DNA of 64,000 nucleotides. It comes from Primula veris (Eukaryota; Streptophyta; Magnoliopsida; Ericales; Primulaceae). The stretch is taken from contig OY821742.1 in NCBI GenBank assembly GCA_963682055.1, positions 15,345,752 through 15,409,751 on the forward strand, in the 5' to 3' direction. The notes under the pieces were generated by a model. It did not search any database and had not been told where the DNA came from. It saw only the letters and a program-made list of their open reading frames with translations. The first letter of the stretch is position 1; each line of letters opens with the position of its first letter. Made by a program: the position numbers and the translations under genes. This document shows positions 35,971-48,235 of the stretch, in pieces.

Positions 35971-37429
35971 GTATGTAAACTTATTGGGAAAAAATAATCC
36001 ATAATTGATGACATTAATAATAAACTAAATTGAGTCTCGACTTGTCTAGAAACATGTTTCGACCGAGCTACTCACAAATGGCGCATCAAAAGAGCTACAA
36101 TTTCTCACCAATGTCACAAAGTCAATGGATCAACTAGGAACAAAAACCTTTTTTTTAAGCCGCTAAATCGGCTGAGCATTCAAAACCAATATTTTCAGCT
36201 ACTGAATCAAATGTGCACAAATTAAAACCCAGTATCTTTAATTAGCCACTAGATACGTATACAAAAATATGACATTAGTCAGTTTCAGCCTCTGTCTCAG
36301 TCTCATGATACTGATCTCTGCCTCCATATGAGATGCCTTTATTGTTACAGTTATATTTGTTCATTTTTTCTTCTTATATTTGAAGTTACATCGTTTAGTA
36401 AAATAATTAAAAAAAAAAACAATTTTTTTTATCAACAAACTTATTCTTTAATTTTGAGACTATTAGGAGCTTTACATAGGCATGGGACCTCAAGGTTATC
36501 ATCTTCCTCTAGATCAAATAAATAATCATACGTTAGTTCATCACTAGCAGCATTATTTACAGAAGATACAGGTAACAACTTGCTTGACAAGGTGAAATTG
36601 TTGGAGAGGAATAGACCACCTTAACTTGCAAAATGAAACGTTAAACATGCGATTGATATTTATAGAAGATCTAGGGTAAAATTGATAACAAGGTCGTAAT
36701 GTTGTTTTGTAACATATATAAATCATACAAAGGGGTGCGTGCTTTTCATGGTCACCCTAATATGTATGGATCATGAATCTTTTTAATTTATGTTAAAAAA
36801 ACAACGCCAGAATTTTGGCATGATAAAAAAAAAATAGTCACCCTAATATTGGCGAAAGGATAAGCGGTTTAATTCTTGCCTTTTTTTTTCTTTTTTTAAA
36901 TGTAGACAAACAAGCCCAATATAGAATATACTATATTTATTTAATTTGAAGATTTTTATTGTTGTTGTTGTTGTTTGATATCTGAGCATATAATCCCAGC
37001 AAAAGCTATACAAAACTACATAAGTAACTTGTTATGGGTTTTCAACTTTACTTACAAACATAAACAACAACGCTGTTCCGAAGTGAGTTTTCAGAATAGC
37101 AGGACGAATGTTGCCTGAATACCCAATATACATATAATCTAAGCACTAAAGACCCATTACATTACACGTCCAAACAGGGAAGGAACTAGGTACAGGCTAT
37201 TCCCCCCCCCCTCCCCCCTTACATTAATGGATGTCGGTTTTACAATTTTCCTTCCAATTATCCCCTGTCGTGTTATGTATGTTCAGGGCTGAACAAAACA
37301 CGACAGATTAGAGAACAATTATCCTCTGATGAAACAAAAATGAGCACTAAACACTTATAAAATATATGGAATCTGTAAAGAACAATTATTCCATTGGGAT
37401 GAGATTTAAAATGAGGTTTGAAGGTGAAG
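35971..37429. other. Intergenic AT-rich DNA
   Basis: No gene recognised. A poly(C) tract lies at about 37202-37210 and a GTT triplet run near 36959. Confidence 0.6.
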
Positions 37430-37690
37430 AAGCACCAGATTAGAGATTTTTTAATTCACCATGGTTTACGTGTATTTGATACTTTTATTTGTTTAATATA
37501 ATAGTTATTTCTTCATTAGCAGAGATATCAGAATGATAGGTAAGAGGCTACCCCATTCGTTAAACTATTTCAGCTGCACAACAAGCAAAGGTCGTTGTTC
37601 ATGGTATTTCTAAAAGGTTTGTAACTCTGTACAATTAGTTTGTTAACATACTATCATCGGGAAAAAATAATCCATAACTGGTAGACAAGT
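37430..37690 (+). pseudogene. Partial copy C of the DEK-like gene (exon 2 region)
   Basis: Homologous to 52225-52440 and to copy B. It has the same TTTGATACTTTT leader, an AGCAG acceptor, an exon-like block starting GAGATATCAGAATGATAGG, and a GTTTGTAAC donor. The exon block differs by small indels, so it would not code in the same frame. No other exons follow. Confidence 0.65.
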
Positions 37691-38177
37691 AATTAGCGTA
37701 TTTACTAATACATACAAATAAACAATATTTATAATATATCAATACTTGGATAAAGTTCACAAAAAAGTAACCAACCAACTTTTTTCATTCAGTATCAAAA
37801 ATAAAACACTCATTTTCACATAAAAATTATCATTATAAAGAAATAAAAATGATTATGACAACTTAAACTTGTAACTAACCCAACTATTAGCATTAACAAT
37901 TTAAAACCATCACATACTTAGAAATGCATGTATTTGACACACACAAGGGAATTGCGCTACGTAAGCACGAAACAAAATATTTTTCATTTCTTTTGGTCCA
38001 TTTCTTCTTTTATGGAATTACGCAAAAAAAAATTAATTCATTTTTGGCAGAACTTTGTGACCCTTGAGTGTGCTACAAGCTTATCCAACAAGAAGTTTCA
38101 TATGATGAAGATTCAATTGAGAGAACCGGAATTCATGCTTTCATTGACAAAGGAGTAAGTTAGAGCTCAGATCGTAC
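37691..38177. other. Intergenic AT-rich DNA
   Basis: No recognisable domain. A short plus-strand frame (37928-38158) has no family resemblance that I can name. Confidence 0.5.
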
Positions 38178-38480
38178 GTGCCGACTTCTAGAGAGGAGTA
38201 TGTGATTGAGATGAATGCTAAGTTTGGAGATCTGGAGAAGGATCATGCATTCCTTAGGGAGACATTGTCGGCTGCTAAAGCCGAATACGAGAAGGTGAAT
38301 CAAGAAATATCTCAAGTGAGGGTCGAGGTCAACGCCAAGGAAAGAGAACTTTTGGAATGGAATGTGCCTAATGTCTCGGACGCGATAAACAAGGAGGTCT
38401 TTGCAGCACATTGTTGGTGTCTTACTCTTGCTAGAGTTTCACCTGGGGTTCCTCTCAAGACCGAATGTTGGATTCCCTAG
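38178..38480 (+). pseudogene. Unrecognised coiled-coil fragment
   Basis: About 100 codons. Residues of roughly 15-60 are strongly heptad-like and charged (FGDLEKDHAFLRETLSAAKA), followed by a hydrophobic stretch rich in Cys and Trp. Base composition is more GC-rich than the flanks, as in coding sequence. It sits immediately left of the copia element (38541), and after removing the element the sequence continues rightward at 43314 with a frame that soon closes. I do not recognise the family. It could be a host gene piece or part of a decayed element. Confidence 0.35.
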
Positions 38481-38540
38481 CTATGAGGGATCTCGCCCGA
38501 CTGAATAGGAGGCCATGAAGGCTTTGAGGACTGACATTTC

Positions 38541-38886
38541 TGTTGGGGTCGATACAGGCGAATCAATGAAAGACAGAAACACTAAACCGAGCACACACTC
38601 TTTGATAACGGAGTTCACCCAAATTGGCTACGTCTCCGGGCCGCTACACGTGGCACTTAATATTATTATAAGAGGATTACAAACGTAATCTAGCTAAACA
38701 CAAAGCTATGGTTCTCTCGCAAATAGAACTCTCTCTTTATAATATAGAGGTGTTTGTGTAGGTGTAATTAAAATACAAGATATTGGGGCATATAAATAGG
38801 ACCCTTAGTGGGTCATATTACAATTCCAAGTGATGTGGGATAATTGGAAAACATCGCCAAACCTCATTTGGCTCCACAACTCAACA
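38541..38886 (-). repeat. 3' LTR of the copia element
   Basis: 346 bp, same length as the partner at 42968-43313. The differences are mostly C/T or G/A changes, for example near the start (ACAGGCG against ACATGCG) and near the end (CATCGCC against CATGGCC). Confidence 0.93.
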
Positions 38887-39063
38887 ATCTCCCACTTGGA
38901 GTCAAATGTCGAGTGCTTCAAAAGAAATCCACTTATCCCCGATCACCGAACTCACTGTGCTCCACCGAGCAGAATGCTCCAATCGGTATCCATGTATAGT
39001 AATTGATACTCTGCCCTCATCGGTGAGTTACTCATTCTTCCAGTGTAGCGGCGACCCTGAGCC

Positions 39064-42000
39064 TCAAGCTCGGAGTCCTACTGAGGTTGCACACAGCCTC
39101 AGTTTGTCGATTGTAACAGTCTTCGTTAGCATATTGGCGGGGTTCTTAGCGCCCTCAATCTTTTCTAGCGCGAAGATTCCATCTTCTAGAACAGCCCAGA
39201 TAAAATGGTAACGAATCTGTATGTGCTTTGTGTGTGAATGGAATACATGATTCTTAGCTAGCTGAACTGCACTTTGACTATCACAGTGCAGAACTCCCTT
39301 GTCGGTTTTCTGACCGTACTCAGTCTCTGTGGTCGACAATGCAACAATCTTTTGTAGCTTAGATGTCCAACTCACAGCAGTACCACCGTAGGTACAAACA
39401 CATCCCGTTGTGCTCTTTCGGCTGTCCAGATCACCGGCCATGTCAGCATCCACATAGCCGTGCAGGCCTTCCGAGGTCTTTCGGAAACATAATGCCAAAC
39501 TCACGGTACCCGAGAGATATCTCAATATCCACTTCACAGCTTCCCAATGGTGCTTTCCTGGGTTACTCATGTAACGACTGACAACTCCCACTGCATGGGC
39601 AATGTCCGGTCTTGTACACACCATAACGTACTTCAAGCTACCAATTGCTGAAGCGTAGGGTATGTTCGACATACGATCCTTTCCTTCCTCGTCTGAGGGT
39701 GATTGTTTCTTCGACAAGCTAAAGTGTGCGGCTAGCGGTGAGCCTACAGCTTTGGCATCACTCATGCTAAACCGTGCCAACACTTTCTTCACATAATCGG
39801 CTTGCGACAGAAACAGGGACCCATCCCTTCCTCGGGAAATCCTCATACCGAGGATCTGATTTGCGGCACCCAAATCTTTCATCTCGAACTGTTTCGCCAA
39901 CTGTTGTTTCACCTTGTTAATCTCAACAAGGCTCGACCCGGCGAGCAACATGTCATCTACATACAAAAGTAGTATGACGTACGAAGAGTTCGCAAATCTC
40001 TTCACGAAACAGCAGTGATCACTATCACTTCTTTCGAACCCGGTATCCGCCATGAAACTGTCAAACTTCTTATACCACTGCCGTGGTGCTTGTTTTCGCC
40101 CTTACAAGCTCTTCCTCAGTTTGCAAACCAGTTTCTCTTTTCCCTTTTCGGCAAACCCTTCAGGTTGGAGCATGTAAATTTCTTCATCGAGATCTCCATG
40201 GAGAAAGGCAGTTTTCACATCTAACTGCTCAAGATGAAGATTTGCATTTACAACAATGCTCAACAATAGCCGAATAGTCGTCATCTTTATGACTGGTGAA
40301 AAGATCTCGGTGTAGTCAATTCCTGCCTTTTGCTGGAACCCTTTGACTACTAGGCGTTCCTTATACCGTTTCGTGCCATCTTGTTCCTCCTTCAGTCGAA
40401 ACACCCATTTATTGCTCAGTGCCCTCTTCCCCTTGGGCAGTTCGGCTAACTGCCAAGTCACATTTTTCTCGAGCGACTTCATCTCATCCTTCATCGCGAG
40501 CTCCCACTTGCTCGAGTCTTTCAGCTCCAGAGCTTCTTCTCTACTTTCGGGCTCTCCTGCATCACTGAGCAGTATGTAATGCAGGGAAGGAGAGTATCGG
40601 GCAGGAGGTCTCTTCACGCGATGACCTCGGCCCAATTCAGGTCGGGGAGTTTGGGGCAGCTCCTCGGCCTCTTCAGCATCTGCTGGTCGGTTGTCGAGCA
40701 CCACTGGCTCATCTTCAGTGTCATTTTCCAAGTCCAATCTTGAAAACGCATTCATGTCGACCATACCACTTTCCTCGGACGGGAGCGCTTGTTCTTCCAC
40801 ATTTTGTCGATCTTTGAACAAAATGCTTTCGTTGAAGATGACATCCTTACTGCGAATGATCCTCTTTGTTTGACCATCCCAAAAATGATATCCAAACTCA
40901 GCTCCACCGTACCCCACAAAGTAACACACTTTGGATTTCGAGTCAAGCTTGGTACGATCATTTATGTCGACATGGATATATGAAAGACAACCGAACACTC
41001 GCAAGTGTTCATAAGAGATAGGCTTTTCTACCCACTCTTCCTCGGGAATTCTCCTTTCTAGGGGGACTGAGGGTCCGCAATTAATGAGGTAAACCGCCGT
41101 GCTTACTGCATGTGCCCACAAGACTTTGGGCAACCCACTTTGCAGTCTCATACTCCTAGCACGCTCATTGATTGTTTGGTTCATGCGCTCGGCCACGCCA
41201 TTTTGCTGTGGCGTTCTTCGGATGGTCTTCTCCATTCGAATACCTCTCTGAGCACATAACTCTACGAACTTCGCATCAATGTACTCTCCGCCGTTGTCGG
41301 ACCTCAAACACTTGAGTTTATTCCCGGTCTCCAGTTCGACCATGGCCTTCCATTCTTGCAATTTCTTAAACACCTCAGACTTGTGTTTCAAGAAGTAGAC
41401 CCATGTTTTTCTCGTCGAATCATCGATGAAGGTCACATAGTATTGAGCTCCTCCCATTGAGGTTACTGGAGATGGTCCTCATACGTCTGAGTGAACCAAT
41501 GCTAGCTTCTCCTCCTTGGGAGCTTTTCCACCCTTCCGGAAGCTTACTTTCTTCTGCTTCCCGAAGATGCAACCTTCACACATATCGAGGTTGATAGACT
41601 TCAAGCCTGGAAGTTTGCTGTCCTTCGCTAACACCTTCATCCCCTTCTCACTCATGTGACCTAACCGTCGATGCCACAGTTCCGAGCAGTCTTGCGACAC
41701 AGCTGCCGCCACTGTACACTCCTCATCGGTCGTCATGTACAGCGTACCGACCTTGCTCCCTCGGGCTATCACCATAGCTCCTTGTGAAACTTTCCAAGCT
41801 CCACAGCTGAACGAAATGGAGTGCCTTTCGGCATCGAGTTGACCTACTGAAATCAGATTCTTGGTCAACCTCGGGACATGCCTCACTTTCGTTAGCTTCC
41901 ATACCGATCCATTTGGAATGCGAATTTTCACATCGCCCATTCCAACAACATCCAACGCTTCTCCGTCGGCTAGATACACTTTACCAAAATTACCCGCAGT

Positions 42001-42942
42001 GTAATTTTCGAATAAATCCTTCTGAGCGGTCGTGTGAAATGATGCCCCAGAGTCTAGAATCCACGAATCTATGTCTCTCTGTTCGGCAAGCATTAAACAG
42101 TCATCCGAATCCTCGTCGCTCGCAACATTAGCCCCGTAATCATGGTCGGTACTCTTCTTCGGCTGCTTGCACTCATGACTGAAGTGCCCCATACCCTGGC
42201 AGTTATAGCACCGAAGATTCTTCTTACTTCGGTCGCTATCTTTGCCTCCTCGGCTTAGCCCTCTTCTACCTCGGGATTGCGAACGTCCTCTAAAGTCCCA
42301 TACCCTGGCCTTACCCCGGTCTCTTGAACCCATGTTCAAGGCTGCTCCATCATTTGAGCATTCACCCATATCCAATCTCCTGAGTTCCTCAGCGAGTATT
42401 TGATCTCGGATGCCGTTGTAAGTCAGTTTCTCCTTTCCAATTGAGTTGCTCACAGCAGCTCGCATGAATTCCTAACTGTTCGGTAGAGATGCTAGCAGTA
42501 TAAGGGCTCTCACTTCGTCTTCAAAAGTTATCTCCACCGCATCCAACTGATTTACGGTGTCGATGAACTTGTTCACGTGACTCGCGACAGGTGTCCCCTC
42601 AGCCATGCGTAGGCTGAACAACTTACGCATGAGATGTACCTTGTTGTTCGCGGATGGTTTCTCATACATGTTGGTGAGGACCTTCATCATCCCCATCGTC
42701 GTCGTCTCTCTTGTGACGTTATGTGTGACACTCCTAGATAGTGTTAGGCGGATCACTCCCAACACTTGACGGTCTAAGAGTTTTCACGCCTCCTCGGTGG
42801 TCGTGGTCGGCCTTTCCTCTAGGAGAAGTGGCTGATGCATCTTCCTCCCGTAGAGGTAGTCCTCTATCTGCATTCTCCAGAATGCGAAGTCCTTCCCGTC
42901 GAACTTCTCGATCCCGTGTGCGGTTCTGTCTTCTTTCGCCAT
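39064..42942 (-). pseudogene. Copia gag-pol polyprotein, four in-frame stops
   Basis: Starts at ATG 42942. Domains: gag; zinc knuckle CYNCQGMGHFSHEC (about 42210-42169); protease WILDSGASFHTT (about 42066-42031); pre-integrase LWHRRLGH; integrase core with YYVTFIDDS, RSDNGGEY and NGVAERMN; reverse transcriptase with WVFRLKEEQDG, LDVKTAFLHGDL and YVDDMLLAG (near 39960); RNase H ending near 39064. The stops are TGA 42784-42786, TAG 42472-42474, TGA 41479-41481 and TAA 40102-40104. The first three replace conserved Trp, the last replaces Tyr of the SLYG motif. RNase H lacks about 20-25 residues after STTETEY (near 39312), an in-frame deletion. No frameshifts. Confidence 0.92.
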
Positions 42943-42949
42943 CGATCTT

Positions 42950-42965
42950 CCAAGCTCTGATACCA
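42950..42965 (-). other. Primer binding site, tRNA-iMet
   Basis: The minus strand reads TGGTATCAGAGCTTGG two bases inside the 5' LTR, the standard copia site complementary to initiator methionine tRNA. Confidence 0.9.
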
Positions 42966-42967
42966 CT

Positions 42968-43313
42968 TGTTGGGGTCGATACATGCGAATCAATGAAAGA
43001 CAGAAATACTAAACCGAGCACACACTCTTTGATAACGGAGTTCACCCAAATTGGCTACGTCTCCGGGCCGCTACACGTGGCACTTAATATTATTATAAGA
43101 GGATTACAAACGTAATCTAGCTAAACACAAAGCTATGGTTCTCTCGCAAATAGAACTCTCTCTTTATAATATAGAGGTGTTTGTGTAGGTGTAATTAAAA
43201 TACAAGATATTGGGGCATATAAATAGGACCCTTAGTGAGTCATATTACAATTCCAAGTGATGTGGGATAATTGAAAAACATGGCCAAATCTCATTTGGCT
43301 CCACAACTCAACA
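42968..43313 (-). repeat. 5' LTR of the copia element
   Basis: 346 bp. It contains TATAAATAGG (43218-43227) as read on the plus strand and GAGAGAACCAT on the minus strand. Near-identical partner at 38541-38886. Confidence 0.93.
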
Positions 43314-43318
43314 ATTTC

Positions 43319-43902
43319 TTCTGGACATTCGATACAACATGTATGTTCTTAGATTTTTTCGAAGGGTTTTTTAGTTTGTCTTTGTTCAACTTGTTATTTG
43401 TCACACGCCGACATTTGTGTTAGCCTTTGTTTTATAATTTATTACGTGACTCGTTCTTTTGATAACACTTTTTAGTAGGAAGTCAACTAATCCTCGTGTT
43501 TGTTTTGGTTTTGGCTCTACCTGTCTATATTGGAACGGAACTAGGAAGTCCAAATGGGAGGGGCAAATTTTGTATGATTTTCTTTGATACTCTGTATGAT
43601 ATAATTTTAAACTATAGTATGGGAAACCCCAAATTTTAAAGATTTTAATTAAAATACATAGAAACAAAAAATCATGTTTTCGTTAACTTTTTTCCAAAAT
43701 GGGAGGGACTGCGGTTGCTAACAATCTCTACCTAGTTCCTTCTGTGTTTGTCAACTTTGTAATTCGTTCCATCTAAATCGGAAATTCTTTTGCCGTTTGG
43801 TTTAGTCTTTTGGTTGTATCTGCTTCTTCTTTTTGAGCTTTTGTGAATTGAAATGGATTTATGTTTATCATATTAATATTTCACCATTACCGAGGTCACA
43901 CA
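43319..43902. other. Intergenic DNA right of the copia element
   Basis: No gene recognised; it continues the sequence interrupted by the copia insertion. Confidence 0.5.
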
Positions 43903-44860
43903 AAAGTTTGTTCAGGCCAGAAAATAAAGCAGAAAACGCAGCTTTTGAGCTAAGCAACCAAATGGACAACTGATTTACAAGCTACAACAGAACAAGCCCG
44001 AAATTCAGTGAACTAGGACTAATACAACTCACCATCATCATAGATGATATTATACATTGCCTACGCCTAATCAGAATCTTTCATTCACTTCACACTGGTA
44101 TGTGCTTGAAACATAACTGTGCACATTTAGACAGATAAAAAAAAAATGGAAATAGAAACTAAAGCAAGAGGATAGACAAAAATGTACACAGCAAAAGCAA
44201 GACAGAAAAATACTAAAAATAGACCGGAAATAAATAAAATTAAAAAAAAATGTAACACTATTGGAGGGACATGTCCCCAAATTTGATTCAGAACCCTAAT
44301 TTATCACAATGTATTCTCATCAAAATCTTTTAAAGCATATCAAAATTATTATACTGGAACATCATCCACTCCTCCAAACAAACCTAGATTATCATGATAG
44401 ATAAATGAAACTCTTCTTCAATGATGGTCATTTCAATGAAGTAAATAGTATCCCCCATCCCTAAATAAGTGTGCCTTAAAAAAAAAAATAGGCATAACTT
44501 TTGTTGGAAAACATGTTATTTTAACATGGGTGTTCCGAGTGGTTAGGGGCCATCTTTGAGTCAATATTCGATGTGACAGTTCAGATTTTCTGAGGCCGTA
44601 CTCAAAGCGTTTGAGTAGCTCGTGCGATGAGCTTCGCAACGGTATATCGCATGACCTATTCGGAGAATGGGTGCGAATGATAATTAGACTCGAAGGTTGG
44701 TACTCGAAAGAGATAATAAAGACAATGCTAGAAAATGAGAAAATAAATGGGATTTAAACCATGAGGGTTATCCCAAATTGTAAAATCAGGAGTGATTTTT
44801 GCAATATAAATACAAGTCCATCCCATGTGGTTGTTAAACTAACAAAGTCCACATACCCAT

Positions 44861-46108
44861 TGTTGGTCCGTAGGAGTCTAAACCTTAGAGGGGGGGTGAA
44901 TAAGGTTTTCGTACGTTTTTCGCGGAATTAAATCTATGGGTATTTAACTAAGTTAATTAGTGGTATTTATAACCTAAACTCTTTTGTTACCAAATTAACG
45001 CTAAATTGATCTAAGCAAGCAATAAATATAAGCGATAAATAAATACGAAAAGTAAAAGTTAAGGGAAAGAAATAACGCAAGATTTATAGAGGTTCGGCAA
45101 ACCGCGCCTACGTCCTCTCCTCGGTATTTTCACTACCGAGTGTTTCACTAAAAATCTTTGTTTCAAGGTTACACCTTAACGAGCTTAATCAACCGATTAC
45201 GCTCCCCCTCACTATATGAGTATCCCGAATAAATGACCTAGAGCTTTTAAGCTACACTTGCTTAAAAGCCTCTACCCAATTCACTCGCTCACTAATGAGT
45301 TTATAAAATACTCTTTTACAAGTTTAATTTCGAATCACTCACTAACAAATATTATCTCGATAAGATTACAATGAGAATATACTCGAGAATATTTTAGATT
45401 ACAAGTGAGAAATAAGTAGTATAAGCTTGAAGGATTTCTTAGTAAGAATTGCTTAAAAGTTGTGAATGCTTGGATGATTTTCTTCAAAGTATTTTGGGGC
45501 TTTTGTAGAGTCACAAAGGTGCAGCAATTAATTTCAGACCGTTGCTGGTTGGTGAGTTCATTCAATGCTGTTTTTGCAGCAGTTCGCCCCATTTTCAGGA
45601 ATAGCTTAAAAGCTGGATTTTGAAATTCTACAGAAACGATCGGTCGTTTCTGAAAAACGATCGGTCGTTTTTCAATTGGACTCACTGGACAAAATGCGCA
45701 CTGAAACGATCGGTCGTTTCAGATTTATGATCGGTCGTTTTTGCTGAGTGCTCACTGGTCAAATTTGTACTGAAAACGATCGGTCGTTTCCTCTTGGTGA
45801 TCGGTCGTTTTTACGTTGTGCTCACTGGAAGAAAATTTCACTAAAATGATCGATCGTTTCCTTATGGATCAGTCGTTTTTGTTCTGGGCTTGTTTTCGGT
45901 TTTCTCGACAAACTTCGAAACCCCGTAACTAATTCGTTTCGAATCCGATATTGGTTCCGCTTGAACCATTGGCTTCGTAATTTCGCATTCTATCATTTTG
46001 AACCTTTAATAAACTCGATAAATGATTAGTACGCAAAACGAGCTTTTATCATGTTTTACAAATATTGTTATCATCAAAATAATCGATTAGAAGAATCAAC
46101 GTTCAACA
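44861..46108. mobile_element. Solo LTR, family 2, nested
   Basis: 1248 bp with inverted ends TGTTGG and TCAACA and a perfect duplication CCCAT (44856-44860 and 46109-46113). The start, with AACCTTAGAGGGGGGGTGAA soon after, is typical of a group of plant LTRs. The alignment with the other family 1 LTR (48715-50133) shows that this block is extra. It carries a 70-bp tandem array (45618-45897). Confidence 0.9.
45618..45897. repeat. Four 70-bp units with paired GATCGGTCGTTT motifs
   Basis: The motif GATCGGTCGTTT (variants GATCGATCGTTT and GATCAGTCGTTT in the last unit) starts at 45638, 45659, 45708, 45729, 45778, 45799, 45848 and about 45867. Pairs are 21 bp apart (19 in the last unit) and units are exactly 70 bp. 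With its AAAC prefix the motif is nearly self-complementary. It may be a transcription-factor array of the LTR; that is inference. Confidence 0.85.
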
Positions 46109-47702
46109 CCCATGAATGGGTTAGTGTGTACCACACGCGCTCGCTCGGGTCCTGAAACGGAAACGCGGGATGCGGGATTTGAGAAATGTCTCGGGTCTTG
46201 TACTAAACTGAAATAAGGATTTTTGTATATTTACAAGAGTAGTCCCTAAAGTTCCAGCAAGTTTGAAACTCCTGCAGTAATGGAGGCAGATTCTGGGGAT
46301 GTAACTCCTAAAATTAAATGTCTGCGGTTTCAGAATACTTTCCTCTATATGAGACAGCATTCCCCTCACATTCATATATACGAAAATCTCTCTAAAACAA
46401 CATATATTTTTCCTTCATAGCATATTAGAAACCAGAGAGAACCACCCACCAACAGCTCGACCTTGACTCGTCGCTAGTTTCCGGCGAGTCATCCGAGACG
46501 TTGTATCTTAGGATCGAAGCGCCAACGCAACCAGAAACATCAAAGTGGTTGGGGGAATATCGGTTAAGGGCATACTGTTAAATAGTAGCCTCATCTTTTC
46601 AATTCTGTCCATTTCAATTACGTATTTCAATTCTGTTATTTAAAATTCTGCAATTTACATTTCTGTATTTTTTATTTCAGTATTTTAATTTGCTATCCTT
46701 AGCTGTAGCTTTTAATTCTGTTTGTACCTTTCTGTAATTTCTTTGAAGTTCTGTTTTATGCTGTAATTTCAATTCTGTAATTTAATTCAGTAATTAGAAT
46801 AGTTTCAATTCAGTCATGTTATTTCAATTTCAATCAGAACAGTCCGGCTGTTAAGTTTATACTTTCCAGTCCGGCAGTTTCTATTTATTGCAATTCAGTA
46901 CATCAGATTATTAATTGATAATAATCTGATAACGTTTGCTTTAATAACTATTCAGTACCTACATGTTGTAATCAGTAATTTCTATTCCAATTCGAAATTA
47001 ATAAATATTACACTGGTTTTGTTTATTCTTTTTAGTCCTTTAATTATTGTTTAATTGTTATTTCGTACACGGAAACCAACAACTTTGACTTCCAACTTTT
47101 TCGTATCTAAATTGCTGAAATGGTTTTTTTTCTAAAATTTCATCATATAATTCTAACCATGAAATATATGATTAACTTTTGAAAGAATTCATGTCAGAAA
47201 TCTAGTTTTGAAAAAAACATTGCAAGTGTAAGTTTTGAAAAAAACATTGCAAGTGAAAGTTGCACGTATTTTGGGACACTCATTTAGTCACAGACTGATT
47301 AGTTAGTATCACCAACTACTACTAGAGCTTATAAGAAAATTCGTATATAAGCTTAAAAATACTCTAACAAAACAATCCCCTAGTACCATATAAACATGCA
47401 CAATAATTTACATCACTATATATGTGATAATTTACAACACAGTTTGACTAAGCCAAATCACAAAAATCACAATCTTTCTTTAACTTAGACAATTTGCATA
47501 ATCAAACAACACAATATGCCAATACATATTAATCATATTCTAAAGCTTGTAAACCCCAGAAAAAAATAAAACTAAATAGTAAACCCGAAAGAAACAGGTT
47601 AGACAAAAATGAGTCAACAAAAGCAAGAGAGGGGAAATACTCAAAATAAAGAGTTTAAAGTTTTAAAAATAGAAAAAAAAAAAAAGGTAAAAGTACAAAA
47701 CT

Positions 47703-48133
47703 CACTATAACAAACTTAAGAATTAGGAACAATTTTTTTAGAAACAATCAAAATTTGTCTCCAAATGCTAACTTTTCGGGACAAAAATAATCTTTTATAA
47801 ACAAAAACAAATTTTTTGTCTTCAAATCTAACTTTTAGACACATAATTTTAAAAAAAAAATTATCTCCAAAGACAATCTCATACATTAGGAGACAATTTA
47901 ATTTCGTCTCAAAAAGTATTTGGAGATAAATTTTAATTGTTTCATTATGTTCGTATGAGATTGTCTTTGGAGACAACAAAAATTCAAATTATGTGTCTAA
48001 AAGTTCGATTTGGTGATAAAAAAATTTATTTTTATGTCTAAAAGATTAATTTTGTCTCAAAAATTTAACATTTGGAAATAAAATTTGATTATCTTTAAAA
48101 ATATTGTCTCTAATTCTTAAGTTTGTTACAGTG
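47703..48133. mobile_element. Palindromic CACTA-ended MITE
   Basis: 431 bp. The ends are CACTATAACAAACTTAAG and (reverse strand) CACTGTAACAAACTTAAG. Inverted similarity runs almost to the centre, for example ATTATCTCCAAAGACAATCT against AGATTGTCTTTGGAGACAAC. It is flanked by ACT and CCT; the empty site in copy A at about 23947 reads ACAAACCTTATG. This supports a 3-bp duplication with one later change. Confidence 0.88.
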
Positions 48134-48235
48134 CCTTATGATTGCTTACTCAAGAACCCTTGATCAAAAATCAATATTATGGTTAAGATACAGCTAATAT
48201 ATAAAAAAAGTATGTACATAATAATAGCATTGACA

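Larger units (their letters stand above)
38541..43313 (-). mobile_element. Ty1/copia retrotransposon, near complete
   Basis: 4773 bp with two 346-bp LTRs (42968-43313 as 5' and 38541-38886 as 3'), both starting TGTTGGGG and ending CTCAACA. The 5-bp target duplication ATTTC is perfect (38536-38540 and 43314-43318). A tRNA-iMet primer site follows the 5' LTR. Gag, protease, integrase, reverse transcriptase and RNase H are in the copia order and in one frame, broken by four in-frame stops. I count about six differences between the LTRs, under 2 percent, so insertion is recent. Confidence 0.95.
44502..47081 (+). mobile_element. Solo LTR, family 1, interrupted by another solo LTR
   Basis: The ends are TGTTGGAAAAC and GGAAACCAACA, with a 5-bp duplication ACTTT (44497-44501 and 47082-47086). 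The empty site survives at about 23350 in copy A (GCAACTTTGAG). Without the nested insert (44861-46113) it is about 1327 bp. The region 46600-46950 repeats AATTCTGT-type words. No internal coding region, so it arose by LTR-LTR recombination. Confidence 0.9.
43903..48175. repeat. Duplicated segment, copy B of the WEB 5'-UTR intron
   Basis: Homologous in order and orientation to 22735-23995, but expanded by insertions: solo LTR 44502-47081 and MITE 47703-48133. The homologous blocks are about 43903-44501, 47082-47702 and 48134-48175. It contains only non-coding parts of the gene, so it is not a functional gene copy. The MITE sits exactly at the position of the WEB leader splice donor. Confidence 0.85.
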
